Below are positions 11,594 through 23,884 of a DNA stretch of 64,000 nucleotides, in pieces. Every line of letters starts with the position of its first letter. Within the stretch, counting starts at the first letter, position 1. The notes beneath the pieces are model-generated. The model saw only the letters and a program-made list of their open reading frames with translations, made no database searches and was not told the DNA's origin. The position numbers and the translations under genes were made by a program. Origin of the DNA: Hofstenia miamia. Taxonomy: Eukaryota > Xenacoelomorpha > Acoela. The DNA is taken from positions 860,265 through 924,264 of the forward strand of contig SCFE01000048.1 of assembly GCA_004352715.1 (NCBI GenBank), given 5' to 3'.

Positions 11594-14500
11594 CTAAAAG
11601 TGGAGTATTTATATCATCAGTGAGCATACTATGAATCAAACACCATGTAATAATCATCAGCTGCTCTCACCCACACCAATACGAAATTTAGCAGCACTAT
11701 ATTTTTTATTCTGAAATCGATGGAGCAGTTTTCTCTATAACCATCTTCTACATATAATTCAATATATGTACATATTCATAGATGTTGCATTTGTTCTTCT
11801 TATCTATGTATACTTTAGAGATAGGTCAGTTTGCAATGAACCCTTAATTATTGAATGGGGCTTTCAAAATCAGAGAAAATAACTTTACAATTGGCGCCCC
11901 ATTTCAAATTGACATCCACACTTCTATGCCTGAGATCTAAGAACAGCTTGCAAAAAGAAACTATAGTTAAAAAAACGTATGACAGAATGACGTCAAGACA
12001 GTTTGTAAAGCTCCAAATTAAAATTTGATAACAATTCAATATCCAATTTATATGGTTCAATATCAATTTCGCTAAATTCATAAATAGATTAATAAAACAA
12101 ATTAAATTAATTTATTTTATGAACACTATATCTTTCGATTTATCTACAGAAAGCGTAGCAAAATAACGTTATAACACAATACAACAAATGCAACGTCAAT
12201 GGGACGTACATGATTTTGGCAATTGCTAAATAGCGTCTAAAATTTAATGAAAGATAATAAGAAAAGAATTTTGTTAAAGAATAGAATTTTGTCAATAATA
12301 CTTGGTACGAACTAATTTTCATATTAACATTATTAGAAAGGTACATTACAAGTGCAAGTGCATCTCACGCGGTTTGAGGTGCACCCAGGGCCAGGGCCAG
12401 TGCACCCAATTTGTGAAGATTTTTGATGTTGATGCATAAAATCAAATATTATAAATCAAGAAAATATTGTTAGCATATACATATATAGATCTATTACTCC
12501 TAAAACATTTCGGTGCGGGTTTCTATAAGATACATGCGTAATTCATCAAGCATGCAAACACAATAATTAGTCAGACAATTTATATTATAGTTCAGACGAT
12601 AAAATTTTCCATTTAAAAAGCAAGAGCGATGAATAGAATGACAGCCTAATTAAGAAAACCTGTCAGCGAGAAAGTGTAAAGGTTGAAGTAGAGTTTGTGA
12701 AGGAGAAACGCTTAAAGAACTGCTTTCAACTGATCAATCTAGAGAACATGAGCGAAATAAATACGATGACTTGTATGATAGCAATTATCTTGAAAGCCAT
12801 TAATTTGTGTGACGTAGAAGATGAAACATGCAGCTTAATCAATTTAGGTAATGGAACTGAATTTCCTGTATACATGGAAAAGATTAAAGAAAAAATCTCT
12901 AAAGCCATCCTCATTCGATGGCGATTGTCGTCCTAATGAAGCAGAACTTTTAATTCTTTCAACTAGACATTATATAGCAAAGATCGTTGGTTTAATACAA
13001 ACTGAAGCACTGACAACCCAAGCTCCAAGTCCAAAGCAACTTTTATGAAAAGATTTAATCAACGACTATCCAACATAGAATTAGAGTGAGAAAACTCAAA
13101 TAATTTGTCACAATCTAAATAATATTAACAGTAAGGAAAACAATTGAACATAATAAAAGGCAATAAAAGCAAAGGTTGGATTATAAATGTAAGCGTGATT
13201 GTTCTCATAAATAAAAAAAGCAGTTGGATGACACGCTAAAGATGGGTTACTTCAAACACTAGATTCTCCTGTAAAAATCAATTTAGTGTTGTTTGGAAGC
13301 CCACTTAGCAAACAGGTGAGAGTTAAAAGGTCTGACAGCATTCAAGCACAATTGGGTATCCACCAATTGAAGCACGCTTCCAAATTGAATTTTACTAGTG
13401 ATACCACTAATATTTTGTAAATTTCGTCAAAATGAATGAACATAAAGTTTAGGTTATACTAATGCAATGGCACTGCAATAAGATTTGAAATATTTGAACA
13501 AGGTCAGACTTTGAAAGCAGCCTAGCTAAATTGCAATGAATTTACATTTTCAAATGTCCGCAATCAAAGATATAATGAATCGATTTGGCATTCAAATTGT
13601 CAAAACGCTAAACGAACAGAAGAACTGACGTCTGATAGGTTTTCACTAGATCACCCGACGCCGACTCAATGACAATACAAAATGCAAAACTTTTTTGTAA
13701 GATTAATCTACTATAAAATCAAATCCAGATTAAATTAAATTTAAATAAAAGTAGAGATGGACTTATCGTTAAATTACAATGCTAAACTGTTGATTATAAC
13801 AGAGCAAAATCATGCATTTAAAAAAGAGATACTGATTTGAAGGTTTTTACTGTAAGCCCAAATACGTCTAATCCAAAAGAAAATTAAAAGTATGTAACAA
13901 CAAATGCTGTCACCGAGTAGAAATTATAATCTTTATACATACGAATTATGAAATATACAAAAGGAAATCAACAAATCGGTTTGTTGTTGAATGATATCGT
14001 CATATTTACAAAATAACTAAACTGAAATAAAACTTTGACGGTCGCGAAATTTAATGAATTCTCCTGCAGAGAACGAAACTGATAAAAATCTCACATTAAA
14101 TTCATGTTAAATAACAGAGATAATGAGGCACTTAAGATATAAAATTAATTAATTCACAAAATATTTTAGATAAGCGAGCGAAATATGCAGATAATCCATT
14201 GCAACAACAATTAAAAACAGGAAGAAAATAATATAGACGCCGTTTTTTGATGCAAAAAATGAGATGCGGATGTTGACATTAAAATATGGAAACTTTTTGG
14301 GTAAGGCTCTTCAAGCTCATTTACCCGAAGGCCTGTCTTTGTTTCATACTCGTACAACGTCCTCACCTGTATAATAAAATGAGTAACAGAAGTCCCTTCA
14401 GTTCAGTTTCTTACCAAATATTGCAAAATATAACAATCCAAATTAATTAATGAACTTTAAAGCCCTCGAATTTAAGTAAAAAGCCTTAATCAAATTAATG

Positions 14501-15057
14501 AACAAATTTAATAATTGATAAAAGTCAAATAAACTTAAACATTTTGTTTGAAAAAATGCTCAATTTTCTCCGACTTTTTCAAAGTTCTACTCTCTGCTGT
14601 ATCCAGAAAAATGTACGGTCGGGTAAAAGGGGGTACCCACAGGTAAACCCGTACCCTATTTCAGTGTTGCAAGAAGCTCAATGTTTTGCGAGCCTGGGCT
14701 GAATAGTTGACATTCTCAACCAAACCAATTCGAAATACTAAAAAACCCAACTTCGCCGGTTTAAAAAACTTCCTGAAAATAAAATAGATTTATAGCAGCA
14801 TGAAATGTTGCATGGAGCTTTCCTAGGAATTCCAAAAGGTGGAAAAGAATTGAGTTTAATACATTTGTTAAATGGTTACCTACGTCATTTCCGCTCTGGC
14901 TTGCATCAAATTGGCCAAAAAGCCGATTTAAGCCAGCTGGTTAATTAGCTGAGCTGATTACAGCACCGCTTCTCCACGTTATTGTCAAAACCTAACACTA
15001 CTAAAACTGAGTTATAATTCTATTATCGAAAAATGAAAATTACTGAAATGTACTTAC
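11594..15057 (-). other. Eph intron upstream of the TM exon
   Basis: About 3.5 kb. It contains a coding-like, frameshifted plus-strand remnant at 12.6-13.0 kb and a short G+C-richer patch near 12.36-12.41 kb with repeated GGGCCA. Around 14.62-14.67 kb, two G-G-T-A-runs and their complements could form a hairpin. Nothing else is recognisable. Confidence 0.7.
12637..13048 (+). pseudogene. Frameshifted coding remnant, unidentified
   Basis: A 100-codon open stretch (12637-12936, containing VKVEVEFVKEKRLKNCF) overlaps a second frame that carries on with F-D-G-D-C-R-P-N-E-A-E and ends P-S-P-K-Q-L-L-stop at 13048. The two read as one protein broken by a frameshift near 12.9 kb. The middle has a hydrophobic M-I-A-I-I-L stretch and Asp/Glu-rich parts. 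No family recognised; a retroelement or old retrocopy is possible. Confidence 0.35.
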
Positions 15058-15144
15058 TTGGAATTCGATAAGTTCTACGCTCGCTGTTGTCGTCTATATT
15101 TCTGGTTGTACTGACTAGGAAGGTGTACAAACCAGGACCTGGCC
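15058..15144 (-). CDS. Eph: Eph exon: second FN3 domain, C-terminal half
   Basis: An 87-bp exon with acceptor AG at 15145-15146 and donor GTAAGT from 15057. The translation includes PGPGLYTFLVSTTR and ends R-T-Y-R-I-P. P-G-x-x-Y-x-F-x-V-x-T is the classic FN3 F-strand signature and completes the domain begun by the previous exon. Phase 1 in and phase 1 out. It leads into the extracellular stalk before the membrane. The exon is too short to stand out as an open frame; it was called from the consensus splice sites and the FN3 motif. Confidence 0.85.
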
Positions 15145-15894
15145 CTAAAATAAATATTTACATATTTTGGATATTTATTGACGTTACATCATGGTTACAT
15201 AAATATAAGGGATCTTTAAAAACTCGCCATTAAACAAGCGGAAATTTTTTCGGTAAAAGTAGTTAGGTATATATTTCAATACTTGTTATTGGTAATTATT
15301 ACCATTTACAAACTATAAAAAAACATTCAAATCACTTTTGTGAAAAAAAGAATTATTTTCAGAGAATTAAAAATTCTCCTCCGTCTATGAAGGTGGGAAA
15401 GGAATTAATAACATCTTAAGTTAATGCTAGCCAAAATAAAACTAGCATCATTATAAGAAAAGAGCAATTAATAACAGCTAATAAGTCACGAAAAAATGCG
15501 ATTTTAAGCAAAAAAAAGGATGTTTGAAAAATATATGCGTCCAGCAAAATTGAAGTACAAATATTGATGCTCAAGTTACTAGATTTTAAATAAAATGCAA
15601 AAATATTGTGTACAATTTATTATATTAAAAAGATTTCCCATTTAACAGGAAGTCTCGTCCCATCCACGAGGTGACTGTCATTTTATTCCTGCCATATAAT
15701 AACGTTCTCAAGGAAATGCAAAATGTTAAGTAATTACATTGAATTAAATAAGGATAATTTAATTAGCAAACTCCCAAATTAATTCTAAATCTTGCAGAGA
15801 ATCTTCAGATGAGTAGACAATTAATTTATCATTATGAAGTTGTTGGTCAAATTGGGGTTAAACTTAAGAAAATGAAAGCTTCTAAAACACTTAC

Positions 15895-16059
15895 TTGCCA
15901 TTTCATAAAATGTTCGATCCTTCACTTCTTGGACCATGTGTAAATTGTTTTTAAAATATACAGATACATAGTAAACATCTGGGTGGACGTTTGCCGGAGG
16001 ATCCCAATCCAAGCGGATGCGGTTATGCATATCGCTCACACGTAAATTTCTCACATTCG
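15895..16059 (-). CDS. Eph: Eph exon: second FN3 domain, N-terminal half
   Basis: A 165-bp exon with acceptor AG at 16060-16061 and donor GTAAGT from 15894. After completing Thr at the junction it reads NVRNLRVSDMHN, then IRLDWDPPANVHPDVYYVSV and V-K-D-R-T-F-Y-E-M-A. The L-x-W-x-x-P core and Y-Y-V-S-V strand are FN3 B and C strands. It follows the T-T-G-P-A end of FN3-1 without a gap, as in other Eph receptors. Phase 1 in and phase 1 out. The sequence is more diverged than FN3-1, so the call leans partly on position and splice phase. Confidence 0.9.
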
Positions 16060-18368
16060 CTAAAATATAAATTTTAAGGCTGGGTTATGTATAGCATTAT
16101 AGAACTTTACAAAAATGTGCTATTATATAATTTATACAATATTTCCCGCATTCTGAAATACTTATTTAGACCATTTCAAAAATTTGCAATATCTACGTCT
16201 TTTATCTCCACAATTGCTGCAGTCCTCTGAACTAATCAGAGAATTTGTAAACTTAATATATTGCATAAAGCCTTTATAGAGGAATTTGATGCATTTTGAT
16301 TAACAGAAAAATTGCCATCACGGGCATTAATTCCTTCAAATACTAAGTACAATATTGGTAAAGTACTGATTACAACCAAAACGAAATAAATTACGTTCTT
16401 GGCGCAATACAAACGGAAGCACCCCGAAAGCTTTGAGTTGCAACACTATCACTAACACCGTTAACGTAATTGATTCCCGGAGCGCTTGCTCAGGGAAATT
16501 TATCTGTGTTGTAATTCGAGCCCCAGAGACGATGAGGTTACCTTTTATCAGAAGAAACGCCTTTAATGCGGGAAAAGTAATGTAATTATGCGTACGCATT
16601 ATGTTACGTGTCTATTTCATAAAAAAGCAATTAGCGCTTTATAAAATTTAGTGCTCGGCCTAATTCGACTTCCCAAGAGAATCATGGAGAAGTCTGGAAG
16701 CACGGTCGAAAAATATGGGTGTAGCTAAACTTCAAACAGTAATTACACTACTCTTTCATAGAAACAGGCGAACACTGCGCTGTTGTAGTTATAAAAATAA
16801 AAATAAGCACCTTGAATTAATTGACAAATAACGTATCACTTAAATTCTACAATGCGCCTAATTATTTCCTTAAACTATTGATATCATTATTCTAATTCCT
16901 TCTTCACATCAAATTCCCTAATCGAAAAGAAAGAACAGTTAATGTACCTGTCTATTATTGTTATAAAAGCAAACTCGATTATTTCATTCAGGGGAATAAA
17001 AATTAAAATTTTAGTACGAGCTGCACAATTTAAATTTCACAATTGACTTTTCAAGTAAATAAAGTCTGATGAAACAATGATGCAGGATATCTATTCTTAT
17101 ACCTCAGTCAACATCCAATCAAATCGAATTGCACGTGAGGGAATGGTTCTACTAGCAAATTTATAGTGCTTTCATAGAAATTTCATTGAGAAAATATGAA
17201 GCTGGGATGTATAAGACCGCGCAACTGTTGATTGGCAAAAGCCAGAAAAGCAATGCGAGAAGCTAGGTCATATGATGATGTGTTTCATTTTTCATGACGA
17301 TTGGTTAAAATGGATCTATTTTTACAAAATTTATAAGAAATTGTTTACCCCTGCCGACTAAGAATTCTTCGGCGCCCCTGACTAGGCTTGTTCAACTCTA
17401 CGCCTGTCAAATATTATATAAAGTGGATACAGCAAAAATTGTCAATTCGGTACATCCGGTATGAGAAACCCGTACGCTAGGTAACTAAATATTGAATGTA
17501 AATTAACTGACAAATGGAAGGGATAAATACGGTGTTTGAATTCCTGTGAGAAATACCATTGTTTCATAATGGTTTCATTTAATCAGTATTTTGAGGGCGA
17601 TGTGAAAACATTGAAAATATATATATTTCATGCATTCCTTTTAAATTGCATTGAAAAACTCTACATGGCATTGGAATTTGAACAATAAATCGCAACACGG
17701 CAGTTTTAATGACAGGATAAATCCCACTAAAGAAAACCTCGTCTTTCGCTTAGTTTAAAAATACAAATTTTATTGGAGCTGACGGGACCTTGCAATCTCG
17801 GTATTTAACCTGAACAGATCGATTGGTGAGTTTTTGAAGGGATTAGGGAATATTAATTACATTGAATCATAAATAATTGAAGCGGGACTAAAAGGCGTCA
17901 GGCAATATGGCGGATATGGAATTATAAGAGCGCTTAGGTAGAAAGCAATAGATACGGTGTGCGATAGTACACAGCGTAATGAAAAGATATCGATATTTTA
18001 AGCAAAAATCAATAAAACTGTTTATGAAATAAGTGAAAAATGACACTGTGGAAGTCGAGGACAGATGCCAAGCGATAAAATGATAGATTAATGTTCAGAT
18101 AAAGTCTGTAATAAAATTGAAATAAAAATTTTTTGCAATTGTAAAATTATTTTTTGGCACCAAAAACATTGTCAATGCGAACATTGAACGAAAATAAGTT
18201 CAAAAAATTAGGGTAGTAGATAAAAAATCATGCTACGAATTTCTTTGGTTTTCATTTTTTCCTAACACAATATTCAACAAATATCCCAAAATACACTCAA
18301 TAAACTAAATATTGAAAAATATTTTTTAGAAATAAATGGGCTATACACTATTAATAGATTATTATTAT

Positions 18369-18480
18369 ATACATATATATATATATATATNNNNNNNNNN
18401 NNNNNNNNNNNNNNNNNNNNNNNNNNNNNNNNNNNNNNNNNNNNNNNNNNNNNNNNNNNNNNNNNNNNNNNNNNNNNNNN

Positions 18481-18511
<31 letters not shown>
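18369..18511. other. 90-N gap inside a (TA)n microsatellite
   Basis: N at 18391-18480, with TA runs on both sides. Confidence 0.95.
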
Positions 18512-18513
<2 letters not shown>

Positions 18514-19691
18514 CAAATCACGATAGTAGAAATCATGGTGCAGAAATAATCTAGTTGAAATAAAAATACAATTAATAAAACTAGGACTTTTAATGTAAAG
18601 TTTTATATTCAAACCATTAGTAAATATAGTTTAAACATGTGTTTAACTAAGCGTATCATACTTTGTTATAACAATCCTATTAAGCAATTGTTATTCTATT
18701 AAGAGATTGAGTACTAAAGGGCGGACAAGAAATCAATTGAAGTGAAAAGAACCTTTAATAAGTAAACATTCTCATTTGAAATTTTTATATACAGGAGAAC
18801 ATTATGCAAACATAACTTATTCATGCAGATTATGGGAGGAAATCAATAAATCGATTTTCCACACTTGCCTTTCCGCTTAAATCTTATCAAAAAACAATAA
18901 GTTGAGTATTATATTAAATTGAATACACGAGAAGGATGGTCTTGAAACGATCGGTGTTGAGAAGAAAAACCTATACAGATCTGGTATATTACAGTTACAC
19001 AAGCCTAAAAGCGAAAATAATTAAAACTATTTAAGAATTTCGGTTTTTAAGGAAATAGTTTCTGAATAATCATTAATCAATATCAGACATTGACATAAAT
19101 CATAGACGTCTCCAGGTTACAGACGTCCATGGTATAAATAAAGTGGTTAAATGATGTTTACTATTGGTGTCGGTATAATCAAATATTTAGGGAAGATGTA
19201 TGTTTTATTCTTACATTCAACAATTTCTATGTTAAATAATTGTTGTTTTTTCGTTCTACTGTTATTGAAAAGACAAGAAATGTATATGCTCAATAGACAC
19301 TTGCAAATAATTTTGCTTATGAAACACGGACATCACATTAGAAAATTGAAAGGAAAAGAATGTGTGCCTCATCACAACAATAAAAAATGAAATAGAATAT
19401 GAAAAGATCTTTCAAATCCAAGCTAAAAAGCACTTCTGAACAAAATTTCAGAAATCGATTGCAGTGATTAATTGAAGAATGCAAGTATCACAGCTTAAAA
19501 AGTTCCGCTCGTTGACAAGAATGAGCTCAATTTCAACCGGGATCATAGAATGCCTTCTGAGATCTTCAATGATTAAAAATTCACTTTTAAACATGTATCA
19601 AATCAAGTGAAAAAGACTTTGTAGTTTAAAATGAACACACCATTTGTGATCCTATATAAGGGAAATGTCAAATGGATTGGATGAACTGTGC

Positions 19692-19918
19692 TTTTAATCA
19701 ATCATAAATAGGTAACAAGAATTACTGAAAGATCACTGTTATAACTTACCTTGGCTAAAACTATTCCTTCGAAGACAAACTGAAACCGTAAATCNNNNNN
19801 NNNNNNNNNNNNNNNTTTTAATCAATCATAAATAGGTAACAAGAATTACTGAAAGATCACTGTTATAACTTACCTTGGCTAAAACTATTCCTTCGAAGAC
19901 AAACTGAAACCGTAAATC
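19692..19918. other. 21-N gap with 103-bp duplicated flank
   Basis: N at 19795-19815. Sequence 19692-19794 (starting TTTTAATCAATCATAAATAG) is repeated at 19816-19918, so this is an unmerged overlap rather than a biological duplication. It includes part of the exon-like segment at 19874-19929. Confidence 0.9.
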
Positions 19919-19929
19919 CTTAAATTCCA
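19874..19929 (-). other. Exon-like segment in the FN3 intron
   Basis: A 56-bp minus-strand segment with acceptor TTTTTAAAAATTAG and donor GTAAGT (AAG before it). If entered in the same phase as the next Eph exon it is open, reading E-F-K-D-L-R-F-Q-F-V-F-E-G. Its length is not a multiple of three, so inclusion would shift the frame into FN3-2. It may be a cryptic or poison exon, or chance. Confidence 0.25.
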
Positions 19930-19966
19930 CTAATTTTTAAAAACAATTAATTACGTGAAGAAAATT

Positions 19967-20334
19967 CAGTGGTGCACTGAGGGGGTGCGACCTACAGATC
20001 CCTTAAATGGTAATAAAATTTTTATTCTCCAAATATAAAAAACGCACATTATAAGCAATTCTAAACACATTGGAGGAGGCAAATTAGGAATTTGAAGCAT
20101 TTTCGGGCCCCAAAATAACAAAGTAACTACATAAATATAGCAAAAATTTGAAAAATATCTTTAATTAACAATTTCGGAGACCCAATAGTTATGTAGGTCA
20201 AAAATATTTAGTAAAACGTGTCTAGTATATAGCAAAACGGTTACAGATAGCTTAATACATGAAATTGAGGGTGTGGGTAGGGACCCCGGATTGACATCTG
20301 GCATCGGGCTTCCAAATACATGATGACGCCACTG
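19967..20334. mobile_element. Possible DNA transposon remnant
   Basis: The left end CAGTGGTGCACTGAGGGGG and the complement of the right end CAGTGGCGTCATCATG share CAGTGG and a similar following pattern, as in some hAT families. The interior is G+C-richer (GGGGTGCGACC, GGGACCCCGG). No 8-bp duplication is evident. The short match makes this tentative. Confidence 0.4.
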
Positions 20335-21988
20335 ACTGGCTTAGTCATAAATAGTAATTAACACTCTTTTGAATAATGCAGGGTATAAATATTTGATAAT
20401 GTCTTTAGTGAATAGCAGTCAATATCGTGATCGCAGGATGAATAAGGCAAAGCTCACAAAAATTCCAGCTTAAATGTGCACTGGTTCAAAACCTATATTA
20501 CATTATGGAAACTAAAGGTTTCCCGACATTTAAAATTTGCACTAAAACATGAAAATTGTTTGACAAATGATATTTGAGTGTGAATAATTATAATATTGCT
20601 AATAAAATTAATTGCCAAATATAATAAAACGAATTGGTTGCAATTGAAAACGATGTCAATCTAAGAGATATGAATAACTGAATTGTTAATGACGGAGAAA
20701 TCTGGCGTATTTCCATTGATGAATCTGAAAATCTGTCACTTATTATTAAAAAGATAATAAATAAATTCATTACAAAAACACCTATGTAAGCTCATGCGCG
20801 TATCTATAAATGATTTCAATTGATATTCGGATTATAAAGTGGACAAAATGCGTTTAGATCTGAAAAGCAAATAGCAATTACAAAATATGTGCTCTAAGTA
20901 CTGCTAATACGAAGAAGTTAGACTAGATGATATTACAATTCAATTGTTAGAAAACATCCAAATGACAGGGTTGTAAGAAAATCCGATTTTATACAAAATC
21001 AACAGAAAAAGATACGAAAACCTCATGGAAGAAAAACGAGTAATTCACTGAAATATCATACTAGAGGACACAAGTGAAAATGACCATATATGCAAATAGC
21101 GGACTTGAGAGCATGAAAAACAGTATGGCATGTTTGCCTCTATAGTAACAAATTTGAAAAATACTCCAAGAGAAAAAGTACATACACATAAATATCGTAA
21201 TTCAGAACAAGGAAATCTGACAGATATTGGCACAGCAATATCGCACTTACGTAATTTTTTTTTAACAAACTTAAGCCTTGGACAGGTAGAAGAGCAACGT
21301 TTAGCTTTGGAACTTCTTTGCAAAAAGTCTTTGAGCAAAAAGAAAGAAAAAATACCTCGAAAGAACTCAAGATAGGTCATTTAGAGAAATAACCTCGCCA
21401 GGCCTTAAAACTCCAAAATGACTTGATAAATATTACCAACCTATGAACCAAGCACGATGTTTGAAGCTGGAAAGACTTCCAGAGAATTTCAAATATAAAA
21501 TACAAACAAAATTATGATATGCAAAAATTAACAAAAGCACATTGCTTAAAAAACCCCTTTTCTGAAATATGGCAACATTGATTTTAATCAAAAATCATGA
21601 TTTTTTTATGTGACAAAAATCAAGATTAATATCAAACAACCCTGGGGAATGGACTTTCTGCACAAAATATTTGAAAAATTCGAAAGTCAATTCTTTTGAT
21701 CTTGGCATATTTTGATCTTTATATTTAGGCATTCTCATAATGATAATTCCGATATACAGTGCGTTGAAAACACTTTACTCAGCGTGCTGGGGATATTATT
21801 CAAAATTTCAGTGGGGAAAATATTTTTAATGGTAAAGGGTATATTTTTTTGCAATATAATAATTCTATGTGCATTTATGTTTTATAAACATTAAAATTCT
21901 AAAAATTAAAAATTATTTTGTATACAATTGGAGACATTCATTAGAAATGCTAGGTGTAACCAGCGTTAAGAAGGTGCACAGAGCCCCA

Positions 21989-21991
<3 letters not shown>

Positions 21992-22025
<34 letters not shown>
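21992..22025. repeat. (TA)n microsatellite
   Basis: About 34 bp of TA dinucleotides, no gap. Confidence 0.9.
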
Positions 22026-22027
<2 letters not shown>

Positions 22028-22553
22028 CTTAATCAATGTATAAAATAAATGAGTTATCACAAATATATTTTCAGTAAAACTCATCCTTTGAAATAAAAAA
22101 CGAAATTAATGATCTACTAATATAATCAAGAAAAGCAATTTGCCTTGGTTATTGTTGGCAAAACAATATTACACAATAACAATAAATTGGCTTGAGGTAA
22201 CCATCAAAGCAATTTAGAAATAATTGACATTTACGGAATACAAAGAAATATGGAATCATTAATTACGGCGGGCTTCATTACGACATGTCCAAAAAAGCAA
22301 ATACAAAATGAGACATGTGTTACTCAAATCAAACAAAAACCATACTTGTCAGCGCAAATAAAAGTGTTTTAGACATTTGTAAACCAGTCGAAAACTGATA
22401 GCACTTAGCGCAGAATATTATCCGAAAAAAAGGGTTAAACACTTACACACAGTAAGATAAAACTATGATTGTCCTCAGCAAAGCTCATATCTAACCTTCA
22501 ATTTCTGTCCCATAGACGTTTTTTATTAGAAAACCAAATAGAAATAAGCTTAC

Positions 22554-22837
22554 TTGCAGGACCTGTTGTAAACAACACCTTAACGGGTCTGGGTTGTGTC
22601 AAATGTGAAACTGCATTAAGAGAGTAGATGTTGAATGTGTAGTTTTTATTGGCCTTGAGCCCAGAAATATCCACTGTTCTTTCATAGAAACGATTTGCAT
22701 TTTCAACTGAATAATGCGGAGAAGATTCACACTCGTCACAAGTTACGCGGTAGAAAACAACATGTCTACCACCATCATTTTTAGGTGCATCCCATTCCAG
22801 GGTAACGAAACTGCCAAATACACTATTCCTGGCATTT
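22554..22837 (-). CDS. Eph: Eph exon: first fibronectin type III domain
   Basis: A 284-bp exon with acceptor AG at 22838-22839 and donor GTAAGC from 22553. It encodes a whole FN3 domain. FVTLEWDAPKNDGGRHVVFY contains the L-x-W-x-x-P-x-x-x-G-G-R-x-D/H motif typical of Eph FN3-1. Next come V-T-C-D-E-C, matching the paired cysteines of this domain in other Ephs, and DISGLKANKNYTFNIYSLNA, the G-L-x-x-x-x-x-Y-x-F-x-(I/V)-x-(A/S)-x-N signature. It ends in T-T-G-P-A. Entry is phase 2 and exit phase 1. The next intron is about 6.5 kb. Confidence 0.95.
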
Positions 22838-23640
22838 CTAAAATACGATTTTAACATGAAATTATTAGAAACGTTCATTGAAGCAATGAAATTATAAATT
22901 GAAATTTAGTTGAAGAGTTACCGTGCGAAATATTCGAAAAGTGCCATTATCACATTTTAAAACTACTTAACAAAAACCGTGACAACATTTAACGTATTTT
23001 TATAATTTCGCACTTTGTGTTTTAAGAAGCAGGTATTAAAAAACCATACTCGATTACTAATGTCGAAAGTGTGAGCTCAATTCTATTGGGACCCGCAATA
23101 TTACACACACAATATTAGGGCCCTGCTAGTACTCGAAATTCAATTCGAGTTCGAGTAAAAAAACTCAACTCGGCATTTCGAGGACTTGAAATCAACCTTG
23201 AATTTCATCTAGTTTTTTTCCATTATTGCACATAATGTCGAAGAAGAATCCATTGACCTGTCACTGTTTATTTCAAATTGTAAGCTTCGTTTATGTTATT
23301 TAGTTGAAAATTTTGCATTTCTGACGTACATTTATATAGGGTAGCACAGTTCTATAGAATCTATCCCAACGAGAAAAACAAGTCTAACTACAATTGAAAC
23401 CGACTCCAATTCGGGAGGTTAGGGTTTCAAGTAGATTCGAACCCGACTCGGGCCTAAAACATTCAACGCGCAGAGTGTTTTAAGTAAAAAATTAGGATTA
23501 GGAAAAAATGAATAATTAATCCTAACCTATTAAATGAAAAGAATTCAGGAACTAACAGTTTTGATAATAGAGACAGTTACGTTGCTAATTAGTCCACCCA
23601 TAATTCCCGATAGACCATCAGCGTAAGTAAATTGGCATAC
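22838..23640 (-). other. Eph intron before FN3-1
   Basis: An 803-bp intron. Nearly half of it (about 23117-23460) is a copy of the GAGTACTCGAAATTC-ended repeat family, in the opposite orientation to the copy at 11.0-11.3 kb. Confidence 0.75.
23117..23460. repeat. Dispersed repeat family F1, reverse copy
   Basis: The left end is CTGCTAGTACTCGAAATTCA and the right side is ACCCGACTCGGGCC. The middle contains GAATCCATTGACCTGTCAC and GGGTAGCACAGTTCTAT, matching the reverse complement of the 11.0-11.3 kb copy. It lies inside the 803-bp intron before the first FN3 exon. Confidence 0.6.
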
Positions 23641-23809
23641 CTGACGGCACTTGGCGTCTGTGCACATGGCAGTGTAATGTTTTCTCCTTCACCGCGATAA
23701 TAACCGTTTTTACAGTTGCATTCTTTGCCATCTTTATGATAACTATTCATTGGACAATGCATGCATAAATGATTTCCACGAAATGGTTTGTAGAACATAT
23801 CTCTACAAG
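23641..23809 (-). CDS. Eph: Eph exon: EGF-like region
   Basis: A 169-bp exon with acceptor AG at 23810-23811 and donor GTATGC from 23640. The translation includes CRDMFYKPFRGNHLCMHCP, then C-N-CKNGYYRGEGEN, L-P-C and a terminal T-P-S-A-V-R. This matches the Eph pattern C-x-x-C-P-x-x-(F/Y)-Y-K...C-x-x-C-P-x-x-S...C-x-C-x-x-x-Y-Y-R...P-C-T-x-P-P-S-A-P-x. The closing P-S-A-x-R is the usual hinge into the first FN3 domain. The frame enters from phase 1 and leaves in phase 2, and both junctions restore sensible codons. Confidence 0.95.
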
Positions 23810-23884
23810 CTAAATAAAAAAGTTTACAAATTAAACTTTTATAAGTATTTATAATAAATTCAAAACGTTAAGCGACATTCTTAC

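Larger units (their letters stand above)
16060..22553 (-). other. Eph intron between the two FN3 domains
   Basis: About 6.5 kb. It holds a (TA)n-flanked 90-N gap (18.39-18.48 kb), a 21-N gap with a 103-bp duplicated flank (19.69-19.92 kb), a 56-bp exon-like segment (19874-19929), a possible transposon remnant at 19.97-20.33 kb and a (TA)n run near 22.0 kb. The remainder is A+T-rich with no genes seen. Confidence 0.7.

Noticed and set aside
16990-17382. CAGGGG at the left and GGCGCCCCTG at the right as an element
   Set aside because: Only six bases are shared between the ends and the flanks do not match.
21045-21380. Overlapping open frames of 76-111 codons on both strands
   Set aside because: No motif, splice logic or similarity; an internal, weakly repeated segment explains the openness.
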